Below, one piece after another: positions 1-9,250 of a stretch of DNA of 58,301 bases. The notes under the pieces are model-generated. The model did not search any database. It was not told where the DNA came from and was given only the letters and a program-made list of their open reading frames with translations. A program made the translations under genes and the position numbers. The stretch's first letter is position 1; each line of letters starts with the position of its first letter. This stretch comes from Desulfovibrio sp. OH1186_COT-070 (GTDB taxonomy: Bacteria; Desulfobacterota; Desulfovibrionia; Desulfovibrionales; Desulfovibrionaceae). Location of the stretch: positions 1 through 58,301 of the forward strand of contig NZ_RQYH01000013.1 in the NCBI RefSeq assembly GCF_003860215.1, written 5' to 3'.

Positions 1-97
1 GCCCCATATGGGCATCGGTGGTATCACCCCGGCCATGAAACTGAAACGGGCGGCATAGGCTCTACTTTTGAGCACTACCACAAATGGGGAGATTACA
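1..97 (+). mobile_element. Right end of an IS3-family insertion sequence, with the last codons of its transposase (orfB)
   Basis: Positions 2-58 read as the C-terminus of an integrase-core transposase, PHMGIGGITPAMKLKRAA followed by TAG. This resembles the usual 'RPH..LGG.TP' ending of IS3-family OrfB proteins. Positions 59-97 are non-coding and end ...GATTACA. Read on the minus strand they start TGTAATCTCCCC and contain GGTAG and AAAGTAGA, matching the left end of the element that begins at 58204. The diaminopropionate ammonia-lyase reading frame starts at once after position 97, so this is a real insertion junction. Only the right end is in the window, so the element's length and its target duplication cannot be seen. 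Confidence 0.75.
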
Positions 98-554
98 AGG
101 GGGCGGCTCCCCTGGGCATAAAGACCACGGCACCCAGCCCCAGTTTCTGGGCTGTCCAGGCCAGCGCCCGGCCGTGATTGCCGTCGGTCGCCGTCACCAG
201 CGTGATGTTGCCCAATCTGCTTCGGACTTCTTCGGAGAAAACTGCCTCTACTGTCAGGGCATCAGCGGAAATGCCAAGCCGGGAGGCTATGCACCGCGCT
301 GTGGCCCAGGCGCATCCCAGCACCTTGAAAGCGTCAAGCCCGAAACGAAGGGATTCGTCCTTTACAGAGATGCCTCCCAAGCCCCAGAGCCTGGCCAGAA
401 CACGCAGGCGTACCAGAGGCGTGGGCGCATACTCTGAAAAACTCTGGTGAAAAGAGCGAACACATCGGGAAAGATGCGGCCCCAAAGAGCCGCATGCTGT
501 TTCGGCAGTAGGCGGAATCCGCCGACTGTTGCAGCAAAAGTCCACAAGGGGCAT
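98..554 (-). pseudogene. dpaL: Diaminopropionate ammonia-lyase, N-terminal fragment truncated by an IS
   Basis: Diaminopropionate ammonia-lyase (YgeX/DpaL) is a PLP enzyme that converts 2,3-diaminopropionate to pyruvate and ammonia. About 150 residues are present. Recognisable family motifs are FHQSFSEYAPTPLVRL, VKDESLRFGLDAFKVLG (with the PLP-binding lysine in the AFK motif) and TATDGNHGRALAW. The family is about 400 residues long, and here the frame stops in the IS end right after MPRGAAP, so roughly the last 60 percent, including most of the catalytic fold, is missing. The ATG at 554 is preceded by AGGA. It lies 35 nt downstream of lon on the same strand and may have shared its transcript. 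The fragment should be non-functional unless the remainder lies beyond the IS. Confidence 0.85.
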
Positions 555-589
555 GCTATCCTGCCTGTGGAAAAAGTGCCGGGCAGTAC

Positions 590-3022
590 CTACTGCGCGG
601 GCTGGCTGTCATCGCTGTGCTTTTCCGCGCGCAGGGAGTGACAAAGGGGAGAGGCAGAAGCACGGCCGGAGAAAATTTCTTCCGCACGCGCGGCCAATGC
701 CTGCGGCAGAACATCGTCCACATGCTCCACAAACACGATCTCAAGACCGCGCAAAACCTCCGCGGGGACCTCCTTGAGATCCTTTTCATTGTCTTGCGGC
801 ACAAGCACCTTTGTGATGCCGCTGCGGCGCGCGGCCAGCAGCTTCTCGCGCAGACCGCCGATGGGCAGAACGCGCCCGCGCAAAGAAATTTCTCCGGTCA
901 TGGCCACATCGTTACGTACAGGAATGCCCAGCAGGGCTGACGTGATGGACGTTGCCAGCGTAATGCCCGCAGAAGGGCCATCCTTGGGAGTCGCCCCCGA
1001 GGGGACATGCACATGAATGTCCACCTTGCGATGAAAACGGGGATCAAGCCCCAGCAACTCCGCACGCGAACGTACATAGGAGAGGGCCGCCTTGGCCGAC
1101 TCTGTCATGACATCGCCGAGTTGCCCCGTGGTCACCACATGCCCTGTGCCTGACATGATGCTGGTTTCCACCAGGAGAATTTCTCCGCCGCGCTGGTTAT
1201 AGGCCAAGCCAGTGCAAACGCCGATTTGGGGAGCGTCTTCGCGTTCGCCATGGCGAAATTTTTTCACCCCCAGCATGGCGGGCAGATTCTGACAAGAAAC
1301 AGTGACGCACTGCTCCAGATCATTTTTTTCCACAAGGCGGATGGCCGTTTTGCGGCACAGGGCCGCAATTTCGCGCTCCAGATTGCGCACACCGGCTTCG
1401 CGCGTGTAGGAACGGATGATTTCGAGGATGGTCTTGTCGGAAATACGGATATTGTTTTCCCGTATCCCGTGTTCCCTTATCTGGCGCGGGAGCAGAAAAC
1501 GGCGCGCGATATGTCTTTTTTCCGTTTCAAGGTAGCTGTTCAGTTCGATCACTTCCATCCTGTCCAGCAGGGCAGCGGGAATGGTGTGCAGCGAGTTGGC
1601 GGTGGTGATGAAAAACACCTTGGAAAGATCGTATTCGAGATCCAGGTAGTGATCCATGAACGTGTTGTTTTGTTCAGGATCCAGAACTTCCAGCAGGGCA
1701 GATGCCGGATCTCCCCGGTAGTCTGAAGTCATTTTGTCAATTTCATCCAGACAGAACAGAGGGTTGTTGTATTTTACCCGCTTCAGGGACTGAATGATCT
1801 TTCCCGGCAAAGCCCCTACGTAGGTACGGCGGTGGCCGCGTATTTCTGCCTCGTCACGCACTCCGCCCAGAGAAAGACGAACAAAATCGCGGCCTGTGGC
1901 GTGCGCAACAGATTTTGCCAGCGATGTCTTGCCCACTCCGGGCGGCCCCACAAAGCAGAGGATAGGCCCCTTCAGGCCTTGCGACAATTTTTGCACGGCC
2001 AGATATTCAAGAATACGCTCTTTGGGTTTTTCCAGCCCAAAGTGTTCGCCGTCCAGGATATTGCGGGCTTTTTCAATATTGATGTCAATCTGTTTCAGGT
2101 CATTCCACGGCAAATCAAGAATCCAGTCCACATAGTTGCGTACAACCGTGTATTCGGCAGCAGACGGCGACATGCTGCGCAGCTTGCGAACTTCGCCCAA
2201 CGCCTTTGCCCTGGCCTCGTCAGGCATGTCGCGGGCCTTGATCTTTTGTTCGATTTCTTCAAGTTCTGCCTGAGGATCGTCGTCGCGCCCCATTTCCTTG
2301 TTGATGGCCTTGATCTGTTCGTTCAGGTAATATTCGCGCTGGTTACGCTCCATCTGCACCTTGACGCGGTTTTTGATGCGCTTTTCCACGGAAGAAAGCG
2401 CGACTTCTCCCTGCAACAGTTCGTAGGTCAACTCCAGACGCACCGTGATGTCATCGGCCTCCAGAACTTCCTGCTTTTTGCGGTAATCGACCTTCAGGTG
2501 AGGCATCACGGCGTCCGCCAAGGCACCGGGATCCTGAAGCGACAGAATGGAAAGCACGGCTTCCTGAGAAATCTTTTTGTTGTTTTTGCCGTACTCCTCA
2601 AGCGCCTCGTGGGTGGCGCGCACCAGCGCAGGCCCCTCCTCAGGGCGGCTCCGGTTTTCACGGCAACGGCGAACGCTCGCCAGCGCGCAGTGTCCGTCCT
2701 CATGCAGTTCCTGCCATACAGCACGGTACATGCCCTCAAAAAGCACCTTGATTGTGCCGTCCGGAAGGCGGAGCATCTGCAAAACCTTGCAAACAACTCC
2801 CACCGGGGCAAGGTCGTCGGCCTCGGGTTTTTCCTGATCCGGTTCACGCTGGGTAACGAGGAATATCTGTTTGCTGTAGCTTGCCTGCGCCACCTCGATG
2901 GCTTTTATGGAGGCTTCGCGTCCCACAAACAGGGGCATGATGGAGCGGGGAAACATGACCACTTCACGCAGGGGCATGATGGGAAGGGTCAGAAAAACGT
3001 CCGTGTCGGCATTTTCTGCCAT
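590..3022 (-). CDS. lon: ATP-dependent endopeptidase La (Lon)
   Basis: Cytoplasmic AAA+ serine protease that degrades misfolded and regulatory proteins. The 810-residue product has the N-terminal substrate-recognition domain (about 10-205), a coiled region with '[13 protein letters not shown]', the Walker A motif GPPGVGKTS (359-367), Walker [10 protein letters not shown] (about 422-430) and a C-terminal protease domain with the Ser684-Lys727 dyad (DGPSAG and GLREKLLAA). Length is typical. I chose the ATG at 3022 because GGAG lies 8 nt upstream; an in-frame ATG at 3049 has no ribosome site. A hydrophilic C-terminal tail of about 25 residues follows the protease domain. It is the last intact gene of the tig-clpP-clpX-lon block, 173 nt after clpX. 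Confidence 0.97.
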   Translation of the reverse strand: MAENADTDVFLTLPIMPLREVVMFPRSIMPLFVGREASIKAIEVAQASYSKQIFLVTQREPDQEKPEADDLAPVGVVCKVLQMLRLPDGTIKVLFEGMYRAVWQELHEDGHCALASVRRCRENRSRPEEGPALVRATHEALEEYGKNNKKISQEAVLSILSLQDPGALADAVMPHLKVDYRKKQEVLEADDITVRLELTYELLQGEVALSSVEKRIKNRVKVQMERNQREYYLNEQIKAINKEMGRDDDPQAELEEIEQKIKARDMPDEARAKALGEVRKLRSMSPSAAEYTVVRNYVDWILDLPWNDLKQIDINIEKARNILDGEHFGLEKPKERILEYLAVQKLSQGLKGPILCFVGPPGVGKTSLAKSVAHATGRDFVRLSLGGVRDEAEIRGHRRTYVGALPGKIIQSLKRVKYNNPLFCLDEIDKMTSDYRGDPASALLEVLDPEQNNTFMDHYLDLEYDLSKVFFITTANSLHTIPAALLDRMEVIELNSYLETEKRHIARRFLLPRQIREHGIRENNIRISDKTILEIIRSYTREAGVRNLEREIAALCRKTAIRLVEKNDLEQCVTVSCQNLPAMLGVKKFRHGEREDAPQIGVCTGLAYNQRGGEILLVETSIMSGTGHVVTTGQLGDVMTESAKAALSYVRSRAELLGLDPRFHRKVDIHVHVPSGATPKDGPSAGITLATSITSALLGIPVRNDVAMTGEISLRGRVLPIGGLREKLLAARRSGITKVLVPQDNEKDLKEVPAEVLRGLEIVFVEHVDDVLPQALAARAEEIFSGRASASPLCHSLRAEKHSDDSQPAQ

Positions 3023-3158
3023 AGATTTTTCTCCGGAACTGAAAACCATTGGCGTATTTTCGCCACAGTTTTTTTGTGCAAAAGTGCCGCCTCAAAAAAT
3101 CTTACGGCAGCACGGCGGTCATGGAGCAGGGCATCCCCGGACAGCCGGGAAAATATCT

Positions 3159-3178
3159 GGCAGTGACAAAGCACTGCC
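3159..3178 (-). terminator. Short hairpin after clpX, weak terminator
   Basis: GGCAGTG and CACTGCC form a 7-bp stem with a 6-nt loop, 18 nt after the clpX stop. On the minus strand it is followed by AGATATTTT, a poor U-tract. It may only attenuate, letting part of the clpX transcript continue into lon. Confidence 0.3.
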
Positions 3179-3195
3179 GTTGCGCAGGCCGGTGT

Positions 3196-4488
3196 TCATG
3201 AGGCCTTGTTTTTTTCTGCCGGGGTCGGCTCCGCAGAGGATTTTTCTTCGCGCTCGCCGTAGAGCAGAACAGGGTCTTTCCCCTTGTCGATAACAGCCTG
3301 ATTGACGAGGCATTCGCGCACTCCGGGCAGGGAGGGCAGCTTGAACATGATGTCCAGCATGGTCCTCTCCATCACGTTGCGCAGGCCACGCGCGCCGGTT
3401 TTCCGCTCAATGGCTTTGGCCGCAATCGCTTTAAGGGCATTGGCCGTAAAGCGCAAATCCACCTTTTCCATTTCAAACAGCTTCTGGTATTGGCGCACCA
3501 GAGCGTTTTTGGGCTCCGTGAGAATGCGCACCAGATCAGCCTCGTCCAGTTCGTCCACATGGGTGATGATGGGGATGCGCCCCACAAATTCCGGAATCAG
3601 GCCAAATTTGATGAGATCCTGGGGATGCACCTTGTCCAGAAGTTCGCCCAGGGGCATTTCCTTGTTGCTGCGCACTTTGGCGCCAAAGCCCATCCCTCCG
3701 CCGCTCATGCGCGAGGCCACGATCTTGTCCAGCCCCACGAAAGCGCCCCCCATGATGAACAGGATATTGCCCGTGTTCATGCGGATGAATTCCTGCTGCG
3801 GATGCTTGCGGCCTCCCTTGGGAGGAATATTGGCTTCCGTGCCCTCAATGATCTTGAGCAGAGCCTGCTGGACGCCTTCCCCCGACACATCGCGGGTGAT
3901 GGACGGGCCGTCCCCCTTGCGGGATATCTTGTCGATTTCATCGACATAGATGATGCCCTTGCTGGCGGCTTCAATATCGTAGTCGGCATTCTGCAGGAGT
4001 TGCACAAGAATGTTTTCCACATCTTCGCCCACATAGCCGGCTTCGGTCAATGTGGTTGCATCGGCAATGGCAAAGGGGACGCGCAAAACGCGCGCCAGGG
4101 TTTTGGCCAGCAGCGTTTTTCCGCTGCCTGAAGACCCCACCAGCAAAATATTGCTTTTTTCCAGTTCAACATCGTCACCCAGGGCATCGCCGTAAAAGAC
4201 CCTCTTGTAGTGGTTGTGCACGGCAACAGCCAGGATTTTTTTTGCTTCGTGCTGTCCTATGACATATTGATCCAGGCGATCCTTGATTTCCTGGGGAGAA
4301 AGCAGGCCTTCCTCGTTGCCGGAGCTTTCCATATGATCACGGGCAATGATTTCCGTGCACGCCTTGACGCACTGATCACAAATACTCGCGTTGTCCTGTA
4401 CGATAAGATTGCGCACTTCAAGCTCGCTGCGCCCGCAAAAGGAGCAGTGCAGGTGTTTTTCCGTTGCGCGTTTGCTGTCTTTCGCCAT
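3196..4488 (-). CDS. clpX: ATP-dependent Clp protease ATP-binding subunit ClpX
   Basis: AAA+ unfoldase that feeds substrates, including ssrA-tagged proteins, into ClpP. The 430-residue product has the N-terminal zinc domain with Cys15, Cys18, Cys37 and Cys40, Walker A GSSGSGKT (118-125), the GYVG pore loop, Walker [10 protein letters not shown], the RKH loop and a ClpP-docking tripeptide that reads MGF where E. coli has IGF. Length is normal. The ATG is separated from the clpP stop by a single nucleotide, so the two subunits are very probably co-translated. Confidence 0.98.
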   Translation of the reverse strand: MAKDSKRATEKHLHCSFCGRSELEVRNLIVQDNASICDQCVKACTEIIARDHMESSGNEEGLLSPQEIKDRLDQYVIGQHEAKKILAVAVHNHYKRVFYGDALGDDVELEKSNILLVGSSGSGKTLLAKTLARVLRVPFAIADATTLTEAGYVGEDVENILVQLLQNADYDIEAASKGIIYVDEIDKISRKGDGPSITRDVSGEGVQQALLKIIEGTEANIPPKGGRKHPQQEFIRMNTGNILFIMGGAFVGLDKIVASRMSGGGMGFGAKVRSNKEMPLGELLDKVHPQDLIKFGLIPEFVGRIPIITHVDELDEADLVRILTEPKNALVRQYQKLFEMEKVDLRFTANALKAIAAKAIERKTGARGLRNVMERTMLDIMFKLPSLPGVRECLVNQAVIDKGKDPVLLYGEREEKSSAEPTPAEKNKAS

Positions 4489-4489
4489 G

Positions 4490-5098
4490 TCATTCGCCCG
4501 CTTGTTGCGTCATTTCATTGCGGGAAACCAGAACCCGGTCAATAATGCCGAGATCTTTGGCTTCTTCGGAGGTCAAAAAGTTGTCGCGTTCCGTTGCGGC
4601 CACAATTTCTTCATAGGATCGCCCGGTATTTTTTGCCAGCATGTGGTTGAGATGCTCCTTGAGGCGGAGGATCTCACGGGCATGGATTTCAATATCCGTA
4701 GCCTGACCGCGATATCCGCCGGAAGGCTGGTGAATCATGATCCGGCTGTTGGGCAGTGCAAAACGCATGCCGGGTGTTCCGGCAGCTAGCAAAAAAGCTC
4801 CCATGCTGGCGGCCTGTCCCATGCATACGGTGGAAACCGGCGCAGTGACAAAGCGCATGGTGTCATAAATGGCAAGACCGGCGGTCACGCTGCCGCCGGG
4901 CGAGTTGATATAGAGATAGATCTCTTTTTCCGGGTCCTGTGATTCCAGAAAAAGCAGTTGCGCGCAAATGAGCGAAGCCACCACATCGTCCACTTCCGAA
5001 CTGAGCAGGATGATGCGGTCCTTGAGCAGGCGGGAGTAAATATCATAGGCGCGCTCGGAGCGTCCTGTTGTTTCGATGACATAGGGAACGCTTACCAT
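4490..5098 (-). CDS. clpP: ATP-dependent Clp protease proteolytic subunit ClpP
   Basis: Serine peptidase that forms the tetradecameric chamber docked to ClpX. The 202-residue product has the catalytic triad Ser98 (GQAASMGA), His123 (MIHQPSGG) and Asp172. The ATG at 5098 is preceded by a strong AGGAGGG site 3-4 nt away and gives the standard N-terminus (MVSVPYVIE). The longer upstream reading frame, about 80 codons, looks non-coding and is interrupted by terminator-like hairpins, so I rejected it. The gene lies between tig and clpX, the usual proteobacterial order. Confidence 0.98.
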   Translation of the reverse strand: MVSVPYVIETTGRSERAYDIYSRLLKDRIILLSSEVDDVVASLICAQLLFLESQDPEKEIYLYINSPGGSVTAGLAIYDTMRFVTAPVSTVCMGQAASMGAFLLAAGTPGMRFALPNSRIMIHQPSGGYRGQATDIEIHAREILRLKEHLNHMLAKNTGRSYEEIVAATERDNFLTSEEAKDLGIIDRVLVSRNEMTQQAGE

Positions 5099-5249
5099 AA
5101 GCCCTCCTGTAGGCTCTGTTTCTGTTATTGTGCTTTTGTACGGAGCATGCATGCACAGGCCGTTTTTTTGCGGCAAGCGCATTGTGCGACCGGGGTACTG
5201 TGCAAAGCATGTCTGGCACCAGGGGACAGAAAAACCCCTTTTGAGCGCC

Positions 5250-5279
5250 AAAACCGCCGCGTCAGAAACGGGCGGTTTT
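5250..5279 (-). terminator. Hairpin between tig and clpP
   Basis: AAAACCGCC and GGCGGTTTT form a 9-bp stem with a 12-nt loop. T-runs flank it on both strands (six T on plus, four on minus). A second small hairpin, AGGGG/CCCCT at 5221-5239, lies just downstream on the minus strand. It lies 30 nt after the tig stop and probably separates or attenuates transcription from tig into clpP. No convincing -35/-10 pair for clpP was found. Confidence 0.55.
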
Positions 5280-5309
5280 TTGTTCTGCGTTGTGACGCTG
5301 TCCGCCTTT

Positions 5310-6650
5310 TCAGTCGCTTTTCTCTTGCCCGCTCGCATCGTCCGTTGCGGTGGCGTCTGTTTTTGCTTCTACTTCCGTGACCCTGGCTTTGGCATAGACC
5401 ATATCCATCGCCTTGTCAGCCAGCATCCGGTCGCGCAAAACAAAAATCATGCCCGAGCGCTCATAGCTTTCGCGCAGGCTCTTGAAATCTTCGCCAGTTT
5501 CCATAGCCAGGCGATACAGGTGCAGGGATACTTCGTTTTCGCTGACCTCAAGGCCTTCCTTTTTGGCGATGGAGAGCAGGAGCACTTGGGCGCGCGCCAG
5601 TTCGTCTGCCTGCGGCTGCATTTCCTTGCGGAGATCCTCAAGACTTTTTCCCAGAGAATCAAGGCTGCGCCCCTGACGTTCGAGCCGCGATGCCATATCG
5701 CCCAGCAGGGTACGCATCTGGGTTTCCACAACGCTGGGGGGGAGCTCAAAATCCACAAGCTTGAGCAGGCGATCCAGAAGAATTTTCTGCGCGGCGCTCT
5801 TGTGCAGGTTGGTGCGGCTCTGGGTATAGCTGTTGAGGATGGACTCCCTGAGTTTCTCCACGTTTTCCAGGCCCAGACTTTTGGCAAGATCATCATTGAG
5901 TTCGGGCAGCCTGCGCTCCTTGACGGCATGTACCCTGACCTTCATGGTCACGGTTTTTCCCGCCAGATCCTTGGCCAGAAAATCTTCGGGGAAGCTGATC
6001 TGTCCCTCACCTGCCTCGCCGTACGGCACGGTTTTGACCAGTGCTTCAAATTCTTCCAGCGCCTGACGTTCGCCAAGGGCCAGATCAAAATTTTCTGCCC
6101 GCACGCCTTCCACGGGCTTTCCGTCTTCAAAGGCCTCAAAGTCAATGGTGGCTATCTGGCCGTCCACGGCGGGAGCCTTGCCGTCCACAGGAACCAGTTG
6201 CGCGCGGTCACGGAGGATGCGGTCAATCACTTTCTGCACCTCTTCCGGAGCAACAACAACTTTTTCCTGCTCCACCTCCAGGCCTTCGTACGGCGGAAGA
6301 TCAAAAGCGGGGAGCACCTCGAATTCGATGGAATAGATATAGCCACCGCCGCGCCGGAAAGGCGCGTCCGCATCTACGGCCACGCCGGAAAGCGGCGCAA
6401 CGCCAAGCTGCTGCATGACGTCATTGATGTGAACATTGATCAAGTCCTGACGGGCTTCTTCGTAAATCTTGTCGCGAAAACGCTGTTCAATGACCGATGC
6501 CGGAACTTTTCCCTTGCGAAAGCCGTCTACCTGTACAGAACTCTTGTAGAGAGCCACAGCTCCCATGATGGCCGCCTCAACTTCCTGCGGGCCGGTGGTG
6601 ATGACGACCTTTTTTTTGACCGGCGAAATGTCTTCTGCGCTATATTCCAC
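5310..6650 (-). CDS. tig: Trigger factor (ribosome-associated chaperone/peptidyl-prolyl isomerase)
   Basis: Trigger factor binds L23 at the ribosomal exit and shelters nascent chains. The 446-residue product has the N-terminal ribosome-binding signature GFRKGKVP (43-50), a central FKBP-type PPIase region (about 150-240) and a helical C-terminal chaperone domain. Length is typical. The start is a GTG at 6650 ([10 protein letters not shown]) with AAGGAG about 7 nt upstream. A longer upstream frame runs through the tRNA gene and is not real. The C-terminus is acidic and Thr/Asp-rich. Its start is only 29 nt from the 3' end of tRNA-Leu on the same strand. Confidence 0.96.
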   Translation of the reverse strand: MEYSAEDISPVKKKVVITTGPQEVEAAIMGAVALYKSSVQVDGFRKGKVPASVIEQRFRDKIYEEARQDLINVHINDVMQQLGVAPLSGVAVDADAPFRRGGGYIYSIEFEVLPAFDLPPYEGLEVEQEKVVVAPEEVQKVIDRILRDRAQLVPVDGKAPAVDGQIATIDFEAFEDGKPVEGVRAENFDLALGERQALEEFEALVKTVPYGEAGEGQISFPEDFLAKDLAGKTVTMKVRVHAVKERRLPELNDDLAKSLGLENVEKLRESILNSYTQSRTNLHKSAAQKILLDRLLKLVDFELPPSVVETQMRTLLGDMASRLERQGRSLDSLGKSLEDLRKEMQPQADELARAQVLLLSIAKKEGLEVSENEVSLHLYRLAMETGEDFKSLRESYERSGMIFVLRDRMLADKAMDMVYAKARVTEVEAKTDATATDDASGQEKSD

Positions 6651-6679
6651 AAGGGACTCCTTTTCTGGAAGATTGTACC

Positions 6680-6763
6680 TGGTGCGAGAGGGGGGAGTTG
6701 AACCCCCAAGCCAGAGGCGCTGGATCCTAAATCCAGTGCGTATACCAATTCCGCCACTCTCGC
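6680..6763 (-). tRNA. tRNA-Leu (anticodon UAG), CCA encoded
   Basis: The minus strand reads GCGAGAG...CTCTCGC followed by A and an encoded CCA. The 7-bp acceptor stem is perfect. The anticodon stem CTGGA/TCCAG encloses the loop TTTAGGA with anticodon TAG. A long variable arm (class II) and a T-arm GGGGG-TTCAACT-CCCCC complete an 84-nt leucine tRNA. It lies 29 nt upstream of the trigger-factor GTG on the same strand with no terminator between them, so the tRNA is probably processed from a tRNA-tig transcript. Confidence 0.96.
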
Positions 6764-6773
6764 AAAGTTTTTC

Positions 6774-6802
6774 TTGGTAGCACAATCGGGAGTGGCTCGC
6801 AA
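6774..6802 (-). promoter_or_regulatory. Candidate sigma70-type promoter for tRNA-Leu/tig
   Basis: The minus strand carries TTGCGA, a 17-nt spacer, then TACCAA, ending 10 nt before the tRNA. The -35 is reasonable, the -10 is weak, and the spacing and position fit a tRNA promoter. This is a pattern match only. Confidence 0.35.
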
Positions 6803-7168
6803 GGCGGGAAGATGGTTGCCTGTCTTTTCTCCGGCAACGACTGTCCTTTCGAGACATTCATCTTTATGATGATTTTTCAAAAAATTTGTTTTGAATTTCA
6901 TATGGTTGAAGTACGGCTTTCATTGAAAGCGTGAAACTCTCGTCCTTTCAAACTCTTTGCCATTTTAGCCCAAACATTGTAAGGAATAAAGAGGTCATAC
7001 CTTCTCCCATAACGGGTGCACCCCGCTTGACAGAAAACATCAGGCACCAGCGAAGGGCATGCCCTGCCAAAACCGCCTGGCAACACCACTGCGCATGCAG
7101 TGCGCTGAGCGCTGGCAGGCAACAAGGGGCGGCCCGTTGCAAAAACCACAAACAAGGAAGAACCTCTC
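6803..7168. other. Intergenic stretch between divergent tRNA-Leu/tig and the beta-propeller gene
   Basis: About 365 nt without a supported gene. It contains a 6-bp hairpin GTTGCC/GGCAAC with a 12-nt loop (6815-6838), an AT-rich patch around 6865-6905, and the propeller gene's ribosome site AAGGAAG just before 7169. Reading frames crossing it lack family resemblance and ribosome sites. Promoters for both flanking genes should lie here; I see no strong -35/-10 pair on the plus strand. Confidence 0.4.
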
Positions 7169-8461
7169 ATGCGCAGGCACACACTTTGCGTTCTGGCTAC
7201 AGGGCTTGTCTGTCTTTTTTTCTGGTTGCCGCACGGGCATGCCGGGCAGACGGCCGCTTTGCCGGAGGGGGAGATGATGTGCAGCGGCCAAATATATGCT
7301 CCGCGCGGGGGCATGCGCGTTCGCCAGGGAGCTGTGCGGTGTGACGAACTGGTTTCGCCGAAGTCGGCCAATTTCAGCCCTGACGGAACCCGCCTCTACC
7401 TCAATGCACTGGAAAGTTCCTTCACTCTTGTCTATTCCTTCCCCGAACTCCAGCAGGTTGCCGCTATCCGCCATGCCTTCGGTCCTGCCGACGGGCATCT
7501 TTTTCAGGGGGAGAACACGGTTTTTTCCTACCAGTATTACAGCAAACCTGCCGGCGGCAATCCCAACATCTTTTGGGGCAAACCTGTGGAGGCGGCTTTT
7601 TCGCACGGGGGGAAATATCTCTGGATTCCCTACTACCGGAGAAGCTTTGACGCCAATGCGTCCAGCCCCTCGGCAACAGCCATCATTGAAACGGCGAGCA
7701 ACACGATTGTGCGCGTCATGCCCACCGGCCCCTTGCCCAAGGTCGTGGCCATTTCCCCCGACAATACTCTGGCAGCGATCACGCATTGGGGGGACAATAC
7801 CGTTGGCATCATTGACATCAGCAGTGACAACCCCCAGGACTTCCGCTATGTCGGGCAACTGGTTGTCGGGTACAAGCTCTCCACCGCGGGTATTCGCGGC
7901 GACAGGGATCGCAACTGCGGCTTTTGCCTGCGGGGAACGGTTTTTACTCCGGACAGCAAGCACCTTCTGGTGGGACGCATGGGCGGCGGCGGCATAAGCT
8001 GCTTTGCCATGCCCGAAGGCAAGCTGCTCGGCTCTCTCTCCTCTTTTTGCAACACGCCGCGCCATCTCGCCCTTGATCCCGAAGGCAAATACCTCTATGC
8101 CAGCAATCACAAGGAAGGCACTGTCGGGCGGGTTTTGCTTGCGAACTTTCTCAAATCCGCTGCCAACGCCGGAGGAAAAAGCGTGGCGGGTCCGGCGGGA
8201 GAAAAAATACATGTGGGCCGCGGCGTACGGACGATAGCCGTGTCTCCTGACGGAAAAAAACTTTATGCTGCCGTCAACGTGGCATCCCTGCTTCTGGAAA
8301 TCGACATCCCGTCATGGCGCGTTGTGCGCAAGACCCGCGTATCTCCCTTTGCCGTTGGCCTTGGCGTGCATCCCGATGGAAGTCATGTGGCGGTAACGTC
8401 GCAGGGCAGAGAAGGTTCCGGCGGCAACTCTGTGGAAATTTTCCAGACGTCCCTGCCGTAA
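7169..8461 (+). CDS. Secreted YVTN-type beta-propeller protein
   Basis: The 430-residue product starts with a classical signal peptide (basic MRRH, a hydrophobic core to about residue 22, then HGHAG). The rest is a repeated beta-propeller pattern. Blade-like motifs include 'SPDGTRLYLNA', 'SPDNTLAAITHWGDNTVGIIDI', 'DPEGKYLYASNHKEGTVGRV' and 'SPDGKKLYAAVN', typical of the YVTN/YncE fold. It should be periplasmic or exported. Four cysteines follow the signal peptide in pairs, including an RNCGFC motif near the middle, so disulfides or metal binding are possible. AAGGAAG lies about 9 nt upstream of the ATG. No partner enzyme is adjacent, and the substrate is unknown. Confidence 0.8.
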   Translation: MRRHTLCVLATGLVCLFFWLPHGHAGQTAALPEGEMMCSGQIYAPRGGMRVRQGAVRCDELVSPKSANFSPDGTRLYLNALESSFTLVYSFPELQQVAAIRHAFGPADGHLFQGENTVFSYQYYSKPAGGNPNIFWGKPVEAAFSHGGKYLWIPYYRRSFDANASSPSATAIIETASNTIVRVMPTGPLPKVVAISPDNTLAAITHWGDNTVGIIDISSDNPQDFRYVGQLVVGYKLSTAGIRGDRDRNCGFCLRGTVFTPDSKHLLVGRMGGGGISCFAMPEGKLLGSLSSFCNTPRHLALDPEGKYLYASNHKEGTVGRVLLANFLKSAANAGGKSVAGPAGEKIHVGRGVRTIAVSPDGKKLYAAVNVASLLLEIDIPSWRVVRKTRVSPFAVGLGVHPDGSHVAVTSQGREGSGGNSVEIFQTSLP

Positions 8462-8504
8462 AATACAAAAGCACCTGCCACAAAAGAGCCCCGCAAAAAC
8501 ACAG

Positions 8505-8546
8505 CCCGCTTCAGAGAAATTTTTTCACTGTTTTTTCTGAAGCGGG
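8505..8546. terminator. Long perfect hairpin between the propeller and HAD genes
   Basis: CCCGCTTCAGA (8505-8515) and TCTGAAGCGGG (8536-8546) pair perfectly over 11 bp around a 20-nt loop that holds two T-runs. On the plus strand the 3' arm is followed by AGTGTGTT, not a clean T-run. The element lies 44 nt after the propeller stop and 41 nt before the HAD gene. It is probably a terminator or an mRNA-stabilising hairpin. Confidence 0.5.
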
Positions 8547-8587
8547 AGTGTGTTCCTGCGTCAGGCGCCAAAACAGCCCGGGCTGCC

Positions 8588-9250
8588 ATGAAAAAACATA
8601 TTTTTTTCGATCTGGACGGAACCATCACGGACTCAAAGGCAGGCATTGTGCGTGCAGCGCAGTATGCGTTGCAGGCCTTCCGGATATCCATGACAGAAGA
8701 AGAGCTTTTGCCGTTCATCGGGCCTCCCTTGCAGGATTCTTTCGGAAAAATTTTTCCCCATTCACCGGAAAAAGTGGAACTGGCAAAACAAAAATATCGC
8801 GAATATTACACGGAAACAGGCATTTTTGAATGCCAGCTTTATGAAGGTATTGCGGCTCTGTTGCGCGAGCTCTGCCGCACAGGGCACAGGCTCTGCCTTG
8901 CCACATCCAAGCCCGAAGTTTTTGCCCTCCGGATTCTGGAGCATTTTTCCCTTTCCGATTGCTTTCTCCACGTGGCTGGCGCGGAACTTTCCGGCCCCCG
9001 CAACAGCAAGCCGGACGTTTTGCGGCATGCCTGTGCCCTGTGCGGAGCAGATGATATGCAGTATTGCCTGATGGTGGGCGACAGAAAATATGACGTGTGC
9101 GGCGCGCACGAACTGGGGATGGATTGTGCCGCCGTATTGTACGGCTACGGTTCGCGCCGGGAACTGGAAGAGGCCGGTGCAAAGTGGATGTATGAAACGG
9201 TGGAAGATCTGCGCCGGGCGCTCTTTTTCTGGTCAGGCATTGCACGGTAG
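8588..9250 (+). CDS. HAD-superfamily phosphatase, phosphoglycolate phosphatase-like
   Basis: The 220-residue product has HAD motif I FDLDGTITDSKAG (nucleophile and acid Asp8/Asp10), motif II Thr/Ser in LATSKPE, the conserved lysine in NSKPD and motif IV MVGDRKYDVCGA. The cap is a helical C1 type, as in Gph/PpaX. It probably hydrolyses a small phosphate ester such as 2-phosphoglycolate or pyrophosphate; the sequence cannot decide. No clear Shine-Dalgarno precedes the ATG, but the motif begins at residue 6, so the start must be here or close by. Its 3' end overlaps the convergent HD-GYP gene by 18 nt. Confidence 0.85.
   Translation: MKKHIFFDLDGTITDSKAGIVRAAQYALQAFRISMTEEELLPFIGPPLQDSFGKIFPHSPEKVELAKQKYREYYTETGIFECQLYEGIAALLRELCRTGHRLCLATSKPEVFALRILEHFSLSDCFLHVAGAELSGPRNSKPDVLRHACALCGADDMQYCLMVGDRKYDVCGAHELGMDCAAVLYGYGSRRELEEAGAKWMYETVEDLRRALFFWSGIAR

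Noticed and set aside
1832..3166. A 444-codon plus-strand frame opposite lon
   Set aside because: It is antisense to intact Lon motifs and has no support of its own.
4490..5338. An 80-residue N-terminal extension of ClpP
   Set aside because: The strong AGGAGGG site and family N-terminus support ATG 5098, and the upstream frame crosses terminator-like hairpins.
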